Positions 1-7,195 of a DNA stretch of 10,248 bases are shown piece by piece. A program made the translations under genes and the position numbers. Under the pieces are notes generated by a model. That model searched no databases, was not told the DNA's origin, and saw only the letters and a list, made by a program, of their open reading frames with translations. The stretch is from contig QKYT01000203.1 in assembly GCA_003550305.1 (NCBI GenBank), positions 156,373 through 166,620 on the forward strand, written 5' to 3'. The stretch's first letter is position 1; each line of letters opens with the position of its first letter. The stretch is from Glomus cerebriforme (taxonomy: Eukaryota > Glomeromycota > Glomeromycetes > Glomerales > Glomeraceae).

Positions 1-20
1 TACAAGAATTACCTTATTTA

Positions 21-63
21 AGCTTTTATGCTTAATGCTTTTATGCTTTTATGCTTGAAGCTT
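21..63. repeat. Short imperfect GCTTTTATG tandem repeat
   Basis: Several imperfect copies of a unit close to gcttttatg follow one another and are bounded by AAGCTT at both ends (21-26 and 58-63). This is seen directly. It looks like a short microsatellite or minisatellite with no gene attached, and nothing suggests a regulatory role. Confidence 0.6.
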
Positions 64-177
64 ATATGCCCCAAATTTTAAATCTACGAATAAAAGTTTA
101 ATTTATAAATTTTTTTATGAGGATTATTTTATTTACATATTATTTTTTTTTTATTAATTAATTATTAAAAAAAAAAC

Positions 178-304
178 AAATTTTCACACAAAGCAATTAT
201 ACGATAATTATACAAAACAATTACACAATAATTATATACTGAAATTTTTTTTTAAAAAAAAAAAAAAAATATTCAAATTATTAATTTTCTTTGTGTGAAA
301 TTTT
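178..304. repeat. Inverted repeat pair bounding a 127-bp AT-rich segment, candidate small MITE
   Basis: tttcacacaaag at 182-193 is the exact reverse complement of ctttgtgtgaaa at 289-300, and the match extends outward through A/T bases. Between the arms lie two related direct repeats, caattatacgataatta and caattacacaataatta. The arrangement fits a very small non-autonomous DNA element. No target-site duplication can be told apart from the surrounding A/T runs, so a chance hairpin in AT-rich DNA remains possible. Confidence 0.4.
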
Positions 305-682
305 TTAAAAAAAAATTTTTTTTTTGTTTAAATAATAAAAAAAATATAATAAATAGACAACTACTTGATATTTTTCTTTTTAAAATCTTACAAAAAAAAT
401 CCACAAACGAAAATTAATTTATTTAGAAAAAAAATGCCTGCAAAAATACCATTCATGTGTCTGATCCACTCAGTTATTGAAAAAAGACAGTAATGACTAC
501 ATCATAAGAGATACAACTGCTGTTATAAGAAAAGATAATAATAGTACAATAAATCTAAAGTAATAAGTTTTGTTTCAAAAGCATCCTCAGCACCTAGATG
601 GGTGCTAATTTTTTCATCAGGAAATGTATTACAATTAACAGGAAAATTCTTTATGCAAGAGGAATCTCATGGAAATTTGGAG

Positions 683-758
683 GTAATTAATTAAATATGT
701 TTTGTTTTTTTTTCATATGTAATAAATAAAATGATTATTAATATTCTATTCTATATAG
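683..758 (+). other. Probable spliceosomal intron of the broken gene
   Basis: The reading frame ending HGNLE meets GTAATTAATT at 683 and would stop within four codons. An AT-rich stretch with T runs leads to ctatatAG at 757-758, and joining the flanks in phase gives E-VQMLVFSQI. The 76-bp length and GT...AG ends fit a fungal intron. This supports a eukaryotic host and argues against a processed (reverse-transcribed) copy. Confidence 0.55.
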
Positions 759-979
759 GTGCAAATGCTGGTGTTCTCACAGATTTGATCCAAGAAATCT
801 TCCATGAAGCTCAATTTCTGTATTTATTACAGGACTTATTGTTGAACATAGTAAGACTGGCAAAGTATTTAAAATTATCGTGCTTCGTATATTTAACATA
901 ATTGCCAATAAGTTGGTTATTTTGGTTATCTTAAAATATCAATAAATAAGCTATTATTTTCTATTCAACGTGTCACACG

Positions 980-1127
980 TTATTGTGCTTGCTTTGATAA
1001 ATATACAGAGATTGTTCCAATGCTGCAATCTGATTGGTCGGATTTAGCCACTGCGTGACTAAATCCTATCCAATCATCATTTGCATTTGAACAATATCTG
1101 TGATATTAATCGCCGCAAGCACAATAA
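980..1127. mobile_element. 148-bp foldback MITE
   Basis: ttattgtgcttgc (980-992) and gcaagcacaataa (1115-1127) are perfect inverted repeats. The whole interior is also an imperfect palindrome: the left half with attgttccaatg, tgattggtcgg and atttag pairs with the right half's ctaaatcc, tatccaatcat, catttgaacaat and tatctgtgat, leaving only a tiny loop near 1053. Flanking TA on both sides could be a TA target-site duplication, as in Tc1/mariner-type MITEs, if the terminal repeat begins at TTGTGC. There is no coding capacity. It interrupts the relic at 434-1548, possibly within an intron, although the available GT (865) and AG (1154-1155) do not keep phase. Confidence 0.8.
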
Positions 1128-1954
1128 TTTATAAGTATCAAACTTTGTGTAATAGAATTCATTGGTAGTGGTAGCACGGGAAATAAATTTTATCTTAAAT
1201 GTAGATATTTAAGATCAGATGAACGAATTGATAAAAAAGTCAATAAAACAAGAAAAAATTCAAATGCATTGATCACTGGCGAATTAATTCTTATTGATTC
1301 TAAATAGCAAGTTGATATAAATTTTTTACCAATGTCTATTTCACCAATTGAATCATCACCAACAACAGCAACAAGTAGTTTTACTTCTTCCTTTATTCTT
1401 GATCTACAATTATACCCTCAGGTAGAATTTCTGCACAAGCAATGNCAGACACTCAAAATTCTGAAAATTCTGAAAATACAATAACCAATATTCAAATACT
1501 AATGATGACCAACTTATAGTGAATAGTGAATCGTCTATTTGTTATTAATGTTTATTTTTTTTTAACACTTAATAAAATGTTAATTTTTTTAAATAAATAC
1601 ATAGTTTCCAAATGATATTTAATAAATACATTATAAAAAAGTATATTAGAAAGAAATACTAATTTTTTTTAAATATAAATTTAAATTGAATATTATCTTC
1701 TAAGGGCAAATGTACAGTATATCTCGAAGGGTGCGACATCATTATTCATCCCCCCTAATTTGTCATCCCCGTGTCATACCCTCCGATTTTCATTTTTGCT
1801 ATTTATTCTTTCAAGGTGTGAAATCCTATTTGTCACATGTTAATCGTCACATCACTTAATTTTGGCCGAAAATTTTAATTCACTTAGGTAACGTTACATA
1901 AACCAAAAAGCAATTTTGTAATCGAAATTTGGGTTATACTAGACTCCCAAAAAA

Positions 1955-2001
1955 GGAAAATTTCTTAATTTCGGCTGGAATTACCGAATTAGGAAAATTC
2001 C
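1955..2001. repeat. Hairpin repeat containing a TTTCGGCTGGAATTACCGAA core
   Basis: ggaaaatttcttaatttcgg pairs imperfectly with ccgaattaggaaaattcc around a short loop reading ctggaatta. A related arrangement (cctgaattacggtaattac followed by aggaaaatttcataattcgg) occurs at about 8748-8788, so this is probably a dispersed repeat family and not a unique regulatory hairpin. Confidence 0.45.
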
Positions 2002-2475
2002 TGGTGATGTATAATCACTCATGCTAGATCCATATTCAAATACTGCGAAATTTTTAATTTAACTAATTTAATAAATATCTCTATTTTACGCCAGTTATAA
2101 TGAATAAAATTATATTTGGAATACTACTCATTGTACTGTACATAAATTTCCTAATATTATACCTTGGATATTTTAATTAATTTTTTTTTTTAAAATAATA
2201 AAAAAAACTAATACATATTAAGAATTTTTTTTAAAAAAAATAATTTATAAGTTAGCTATTTATTTATTACCTTGTAAAAATTATTTTCCGAAATCTTCTA
2301 ATCTAAGTATATTTAGTTAGAATAAAACATGTAAGATGTTAACTATATATATATATATTTTTTTTTAAGGTTCTATTTATTCTAATCCTAAAAACTAAAA
2401 AAAAAAGTTTTATTATAATTACATTAAATAAAATAATATATAAAAACAAAAAATAAAAAAAGAAAATATTTTTTA

Positions 2476-2490
2476 GGTGGTGGTGGTGGT
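2476..2490. repeat. (GGT)5 microsatellite
   Basis: Five perfect GGT units stand out in otherwise A/T-rich DNA. No open frame supports a glycine run being translated here. Confidence 0.85.
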
Positions 2491-2758
2491 AATTCCCTAG
2501 TTTAAATATTAAAATTTCCAGACAATTTTTACAGCATTCTTGGATATTTTACGGATCTTTTGTCTAACTTATATCATTTTAAACTTTTTGTACTGTATGT
2601 ATATATAAGCCCAAGTATATATTAATGTCACTTATATCAGTAATATAACTTGATAAATATTCTTTGTAATATTTCTGTGAAGAACAAAAAAAGTGCTTCA
2701 GTATATTTATCTTTACATAAGGACAAATAGATTATTCTCATTAAACAAATTAATTAAT

Positions 2759-3303
2759 ATGGAGCTAGGATTTAATTTTGGTGTCAGATTAAAGGAATTT
2801 TCATCATTTGTATTACAAGGTCCATTTTATTATGTTATAATAATATGTTATCAGTAGAATTAACAAAAATAATTTATGAATCAGAAATTGGACATATTGT
2901 ATTTAGATCTTAAAGAATTGAATTTAGACATTATCTTAACTTTGTTTAGATGATCAACTAGTAATTTTAAGTATTGGCGTAATATTAAACAATAGCTTAG
3001 AATATATAGAATAGAAAAATGAAAAAATTGATTTGATTAAGACTGCTAAATTGATAATCAGCATTAGTTTGACAATAGTGTTTTTTGTAAATCCGCAGCA
3101 TGATTGAACTTCCATAATGCTCAAGATTTTCATTATCATCATTCCACAGAGTATTTCAAAGTCAACATTGAGGAGTTTTAGGCTATGATATCGATGCCAA
3201 GAATATAAGATTATTGGGAAAAAGTTTCCTTTTTAGAGAAGAGCACGAAATACAAGGAACAGAATTACTTAATACAATGAATGATATTCATTTTTATAGT
3301 TAA
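2759..3303 (+). pseudogene. Unidentified multi-frame coding relic
   Basis: I do not recognise this family. ATG 2759 opens MELGFNFGVRLKEFSSFVLQ in frame 2 (TAG 2855). Frame 1 from 2845 reads LSVELTKIIYESEIGHIVFRS (TAA 2911), and frame 2 returns with LDLKELNLDIILTLFR (TGA 2951). Frame 3 then reads DDQLVILSIGVILNNSLEYIE, TAG 3012, KNEKIDLIKTAKLIISISLT and beyond, TGA 3105, and on to about 3185. Frame 1 (3172-3303) reads GYDIDAKNIRLLGKSFLFRE and ends NDIHFYS. A ttttAG before GGCTATGATATC (3175-3180) could be a splice acceptor for that last piece. Codon-like composition that hops between frames, with two in-frame stops, suggests a decayed gene; it could also be several small exons. The minus-strand 62-residue frame over 2954-3142 is taken as a shadow. 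Confidence 0.35.
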
Positions 3304-4116
3304 GCTCATTGATTTAATTGATTTAACTAATACTCATGATTGCATAACCTAGAAATTATTGCAATATTTTTTTTACAAAAAATTGTTTTAATATTGATGA
3401 TTTTATCATTTTGCATCGCGCAACTCATTTTGTAACATGTTTCTTAAATACAATATTTTAATTAATTTATTACACTTTATTATCAAATATGAGTATTATG
3501 TTATTATGTGATATAGTAGGAATTTATTTATTCAAATAAAGAAAATAATAAATTATACTATAGTTGATAGCAATTGTTTTTGATGATTAAAAAATGACTA
3601 TAGAGTAGTATGAGACTCCAATATTATCTGTTCAAAACAATTCATAAAATTTAAAAAATTATTTTGTTTATTAATAAAAATATTCTTTAATACATTTAAA
3701 TAAAAAAAAAATAAAAAAATCTAATATTACTACTCTATTTGTACCATTTTGTTTTATTCTTGTTGATTTTGTTCTTATATTTTATTTTTTATATCATTAT
3801 TCCTTTTATATTTCTACTACTTTATTACATCTTTTATTCCCAACCTTTTTCCACAATTAAGTTATTGGCATCTTTTTTCTAAACCAGTATACCTTTCTTT
3901 ATTTGTTTATATGTATATTTTTCTTCAAATTGTTCTTTCGACCTTGTCCCTTCTTTGACTTTGTCTTTTCGGAAATTCCTGTTGATTTCTTCTTTATCTG
4001 TTACCCATTTCTTTTATTATTCTTTTTTTAAAGTCCAACAATTTATTATATTTTTTATTGTCCTTTTAATCAATTACCAGATAGCAAATCTTTTTTCTTG
4101 CTTAATTTTTGTTATC
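3304..4116. other. Gene-free stretch, AT-rich then pyrimidine-rich
   Basis: 3304-3720 is plain AT-rich DNA with stops in all frames, plus an 11-bp inverted repeat pair (atagagtagta at 3600-3610 and tactactctat at 3728-3738). From about 3740 to 4116 the plus strand becomes strikingly pyrimidine-rich, with stops avoided in frame 1 from 3955. Read on the minus strand, part of it gives KWVTDKEEINRNFRKDKV and, after a stop, KKDANNLIVEKGWE (about 4004 down to 3868). These might be a worn transposon or LINE linker on the minus strand, but I cannot identify it. The tract directly abuts the truncated start of the kinase gene. Confidence 0.4.
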
Positions 4117-4175
4117 TATCGGGTTCTTTTTCATATTGGTGATTATCCACCACATGGTAGTCAATTTCATGACCT

Positions 4176-4191
4176 TTATGATATTATGATA
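4176..4191 (+). repeat. 8-bp tandem duplication that shifts the kinase gene frame
   Basis: ttatgata occurs twice in direct succession (4176-4183 and 4184-4191). The frame-1 reading HDLYD ends in the first copy, and the second copy lets frame 3 continue as YDNYPNGDPYG. The duplicated residues YD on both sides show that one unit is extra. Eight bases are not a multiple of three, so this breaks the frame within the vWA remnant. Confidence 0.8.
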
Positions 4192-4385
4192 ATTATCCAA
4201 ACGGTGATCCATATGGTTTAACCGCAGAAAGTGTATTAGAAAATACGAAATCAAAAAATATTCTTTACTTTTTTGGAAAGATTACAGATCATACTGAAAA
4301 AATGTTANAAATATTTCGTANTATNATTGGNGAATTTCCTACATTTGATATTATAGGAGATGACCCAATTGAATTAATTGATAAA

Positions 4386-4394
4386 TTTTTTTTT
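4386..4394 (+). other. T9 homopolymer carrying a one-base frame change
   Basis: Upstream, frame 3 reads PIELIDKFF into the T run. Downstream, frame 1 reads LSTSSSITMAVSLTST. The two join cleanly if the run counted eight T's. A one-base slip is therefore the simplest explanation, either as a real mutation or as a homopolymer sequencing or assembly error. Confidence 0.75.
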
Positions 4395-4416
4395 GTCCAC
4401 CTCTTCATCTATTACC

Positions 4417-5262
4417 ATGGCAGTTTCATTAACTAGTACTATTGGAAGTGGTTCCAAAGAAATATATGATTTGCAACNAAAAAAACTTGAAATGGACTTA
4501 AATGAGCCTNATTGGAATAAACTTCCATTGCAAAAAGGAGTAGTTATGTGGTATGATATTCCTGAAAATTTGGACGAACTTAAAAANTTTAAANACTTCA
4601 ACAAATCAAACCTCTATTCTAAAAGCTTCTCCTTCAAGATTGCCACAAANCCATTTTCTGCAGGTGTTGAAAGATGTGCATATTATGCTCTTAATATAGA
4701 GAAAAGTCTTCCAGAAGAAATGGTTATAAAAGAATATCATCGCACTGGGAAAGGAAACCCCTTTGAAAAATATCTTGAATCTGTAGAAATTTCTACTATT
4801 GCATATTTTCTTTCAACAAAATTTAATTNAATCGCAGAACGAAAAAAGATTCATAAAGTAAAATTTCTTAATGTAAACCTTTTATGTACTGGTACTGTTG
4901 GACCTAATACTCAATATTATACTATAGAACCGAGATTTCGAGATGTAGTATATAAACGGTTCAATTCAAATTCTGGAGTAATTGTAGAACTTCACCCTAC
5001 TCTTGAAGCATTTGCTCACTACACTTATCAATACACCAAAGGATACTTGGTGGTTTATGATCTTCAAGGAATTGAACTTAGTGATCAGTTCGTATTAACT
5101 GATCCAGCGATACATTGTGTTGATACCTTAAGATTTGGAAGAACCAATTTTGGNNAAANAGGNATTAANCAATGTTTCTTNGAAAATCATAANTGTAATG
5201 ATGTTTGCAAGAAACTAAAATTAAAAAATATAAATGAGAGTCATAAATGTATTATTATATAA
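4417..5262 (+). CDS. Alpha-kinase domain protein (possible kinase-only product)
   Basis: This part of the locus is continuously open in frame 1 and carries the whole alpha-kinase signature: FSFKIAT with PFSAGVERCAYYAL, then the ATP-contacting Lys in MVIKEY (codon 4729), TIEP as the hinge Glu (4927), AFAHYTY with a candidate zinc His (5017), VVYDLQG (Asp 5059, Gln 5065), LTDP with the catalytic-site Asp (5101), a Gly-rich FGRTNFG..GI loop, and H.CNDVC with the remaining zinc ligands (His 5188, Cys 5194, Cys 5206). Residue roles are assigned from known alpha-kinase structures such as TRPM7. The frame opens at TTG 4378, which is unlikely as a eukaryotic start. ATG 4417 lies in ACCATGG, a strong initiation context, and would give 281 residues. 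Expression from it is inference. The protein is probably a soluble cytosolic kinase; its substrate is unknown. Confidence 0.7.
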   Translation: MAVSLTSTIGSGSKEIYDLQXKKLEMDLNEPXWNKLPLQKGVVMWYDIPENLDELKXFKXFNKSNLYSKSFSFKIATXPFSAGVERCAYYALNIEKSLPEEMVIKEYHRTGKGNPFEKYLESVEISTIAYFLSTKFNXIAERKKIHKVKFLNVNLLCTGTVGPNTQYYTIEPRFRDVVYKRFNSNSGVIVELHPTLEAFAHYTYQYTKGYLVVYDLQGIELSDQFVLTDPAIHCVDTLRFGRTNFXXXXIXQCFXENHXCNDVCKKLKLKNINESHKCIII

Positions 5263-6250
5263 GAATTATATATAATATACTATCTTCTTGTTGAATGTTT
5301 TATTAACATAAGCCTTCAAAAATTCAACAATATTCTAGTTAGCTGAATTAATATCAAATAGTTATGTATTTTGTACATTTTTTTTTAGCGTTGGGCATAA
5401 TATTTTGTGAAATAAAATTTGATTTATAAAAAAATCTGAGTGAAAAGTTTTTTAACTAAACCACATTTATTAAATCGCTTCTACAATTAATTTCTATAGA
5501 TGGTTAATTATTCATAAATAATTTAAAAGTGCTAAGTTATAAAATGAGGTAAATTTATATTTGTATATTATTTTATGGGCGTGCCTATAATAGTATGAAC
5601 GAAGTCAACGGACAATCATATTATTATCATGTTATATAACTCTCAGATTTGTGCGCGTTTATTAAATTTAACAAGTTAGAGAGAAGTGAAATTATATATA
5701 AAATCTTTTTTGGGATGTTTATTATGTTGCATATTAATTTGCCTAAGCAATAAAGGGTTCACAAAAAATTCCCTTAATTTATATAATTTGACAATTTAAA
5801 TGAAGTAATACTGTAAACGATTAATATTGAACGAAAATTTGAAGTATAAACGAGATCTTTATAATCGGCCGGTTAATTTAATGGACTATAGTGTAGGATA
5901 AATTACCCCATTAAATTATCCGACCAAAATGGACGAAAATTTAAAAAAAAATCATTTTTTCTATACTATTTTATTTATTAAAATAAAAACTGTTAATAAA
6001 AAAAATAAATTCAATAAATAATTGATATTATTCATTAAAAAAGATTTATATTTATTAAATTGTCATTTGTCAATTAATTATTATGAAAAAATGTAAAATA
6101 AAAATAATTAGAAAAAGTAAAATGTACTAAATAAAATAATTACTAAAATCTAATAATATTACAACCACCATTGCTTAACCATTTGTATCATTTAATTGTA
6201 TTTTTTTTTCCTATTTTCTAATTTTTCCTTCATTATCCTTTTTAATGTTG
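5263..6250. other. AT-rich spacer downstream of the kinase gene
   Basis: No gene is visible. AATAAA at 5411-5416 is a candidate polyadenylation signal for the kinase. ataatagtatga (5587-5598) and tcatattattat (5616-5627) form an 11-of-12 hairpin in a slightly GC-richer patch. A longer hairpin lies at 5867-5925. The remainder (about 5935-6240) is A/T runs with stops in every frame. Confidence 0.5.
5867..5925. repeat. Hairpin with 18-bp arms
   Basis: ggccggttaatttaatgg (5867-5884) pairs with ccattaaattatccgacc (5908-5925) with two mismatches around a 23-base loop. The flanks carry acgaaaattt (5831-5840) and again gacgaaaattt after the right arm, so the hairpin sits inside a larger repeat of unknown family. 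It may be a worn MITE centre or terminus. Confidence 0.45.
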
Positions 6251-6776
6251 TGGGCGAAACTATTTTGTGATTGGCGAAACGTTTCGCCTTTTAAGGTAAA
6301 ATTCCGAAACTTGGCCCAAACCTCCGAAACCTCCGAAACTCTAAGTCCTGAATCATTTGTTATTATAAATAATGTAAAAAAATTATTTTCTTTTTTAAAA
6401 AAAGAAAAACATAAGTATTAATANAAAAAGTTTATTGTTAACGAAAAAAACTATTATTGAAGAAGAAAAAGTTTATTATTAACAAAAAAAGTTTTAAATC
6501 AAAATTATCACCCTTTTTTATTTGTAGATGAAAAAAAATCTTTTACCATCTGAAAATTGAAATTACAGTATTGTTAATATTGCTTCATTTTAATTTGGTA
6601 GTCTTATTTTTAATTCACTTTGTAATTTACTCTATTTTTTTTTGTATAGGACTTACGACTTTGAATAGTTAGAAGAAGATGAGTACCGTTACAGTAATAC
6701 ATTTTATATAAGTTATAAGTTCGGAGGGTTACGGAGGTTTCAGATTTTACGATTGTGGCGAAACTAGTTTCGCCCA
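6251..6776. mobile_element. 526-bp element with 12-bp perfect terminal inverted repeats
   Basis: tgggcgaaacta (6251-6262) and tagtttcgccca (6765-6776) are exact reverse complements. Inside each end sits a perfect palindrome: ggcgaaacgtttcgcc (6273-6288) on the left and ggcgaaactagtttcgcc (6757-6774) on the right. Related blocks rich in CCGAAACCTCCG and TAAGTCCT follow in inverted order. The centre is AT-rich, with a repeated aaaaagtttattgttaacg-like unit (6425 and 6466), and encodes nothing credible. It is best read as a non-autonomous DNA element. No clear target-site duplication is visible. The 69-residue minus-strand frame over 6610-6819 crosses its right end and is not a gene. Confidence 0.6.
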
Positions 6777-7195
6777 ATAGATAAAAAATATTTTTTGGGG
6801 AGCATTTATAAAAAAACACTTCAGGGCTTGCAAATAAATAATATTTTCTCGTACAGATTTCTGAGGACTAGCAACATAAATTTTTGGTGGGACTTTACTA
6901 AGGTTAATTTCATTTATTTCTGGCGTTGCATGTCTCGTATGATTGGAGTAAATGAAACCGAATAGGTGTTAGTATAGATAGTTTAGACAAGCGAAAAACT
7001 TCTGCAGTCATTAATATAGGACCATCATGTAGCAAATCTATGTATCATAACTACATGTCGAATTATGTATTTTATTTTCTGTATCAATAAAAAACTCGAA
7101 GCAAAAGGCATACTGTACATGGTGGCATGGAATGTGCATTGGAAAAATAAAAAAATTTATACGCTAGTTTCGTATATATAATAGTGTTTGAAACA
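6777..7195. other. Spacer upstream of the coiled-coil relic
   Basis: No coding frame is supported. It is less extreme in A/T than its surroundings. TATATATAA at 7173-7181 lies just before ATG 7196, which is rather close for a TATA box acting on that start, so no promoter is claimed. Other features are absent. Confidence 0.45.

Larger units (their letters stand above)
434..1548 (+). pseudogene. Broken gene of unknown family, several frames, interrupted by a MITE
   Basis: I do not recognise the family. Coding-like stretches follow each other on the plus strand: an ATG at 434 in frame 2, then DYIIRDTTAVIRKDNN in frame 3 from 495, then VISFVSKASSAPRWVL to HGNLE in frame 2 (560-682). A likely 76-bp intron (683-758, GT...AG) follows. 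The next piece reads EVQMLVFSQI, changes frame, meets a TGA at 805 where DPRNLP continues into SSISVFITGLIVEHSKTGK, and stops being readable near 865. After a MITE it resumes as GSTGNKFYLKCRYLRSDER and NALITGELILIDSK (frame 3, TAG at 1305), then a Ser/Thr/Pro-rich tail in shifting frames to TAA 1546-1548. The beta-rich blocks with a polar tail could suit an OB-fold-like protein, but that is only a guess. The frame changes and in-frame stops indicate a pseudogene. Confidence 0.6.
1549..2758. other. Gene-free AT-rich region with short repeats
   Basis: I see no gene here. An AATAAA at about 1571 could be the polyadenylation signal of the relic to its left. A GC-richer patch at about 1700-1900 carries runs such as catcccccctaatttgtcatcccc and looks like worn repeat DNA. 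A TA run (about 2346-2360) and a (GGT)5 microsatellite (2476-2490) are the other landmarks. The rest is A/T-rich, with stops in all frames. Confidence 0.5.
4117..5262 (+). pseudogene. 5'-truncated vWA/alpha-kinase gene with two frame lesions and an intact kinase domain
   Basis: The family is a vWA domain followed by an atypical alpha-kinase (the MHCK/EF2K/VwkA type), a Ser/Thr kinase fold. The end of the vWA domain is readable as RVLFHIGDYPPHG in frame 1 from 4120, then DNYPNGDPYGLTAESVLEN and GEFPTFDIIGDDPIELID in frame 3, then the linker and kinase in frame 1 to TAA 5260-5262. The frame changes come from an 8-bp tandem duplication (4176-4191) and a T run (4386-4394); together they add 9 bases, so the frame is restored. 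The N-terminal vWA portion, including the metal-binding DxSxS-type motif, is absent: homology stops at about 4117 against a pyrimidine-rich tract. As a full-length protein it is broken, but the catalytic part is undamaged apart from N bases. An AATAAA at 5411-5416 could serve as its polyadenylation signal. Confidence 0.75.

Noticed and set aside
2954..3142. 62-residue minus-strand open frame
   Set aside because: It is antisense to the protein-like plus-strand pieces at 2949-3185, is rich in Ile/Leu/Phe from A/T composition, and matches no family.
3955..4116. N-terminal half of the 88-residue frame at 3955-4221 as a membrane protein
   Set aside because: The Phe/Leu/Ile-rich sequence comes from a pyrimidine-rich tract. 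Only its last part (from about 4117) is real, and that belongs to the vWA/kinase gene.
4374..4604. 76-residue minus-strand open frame
   Set aside because: It is antisense to the alpha-kinase linker and is a shadow.
5575..5665. tRNA or other structured RNA in the slightly GC-richer patch
   Set aside because: No cloverleaf, A-box or B-box can be drawn; only one short hairpin is present.
6610..6819. 69-residue minus-strand open frame
   Set aside because: It crosses the right end of the 526-bp inverted-repeat element and contains its GGCGAAAC palindrome translated, so it is spurious.
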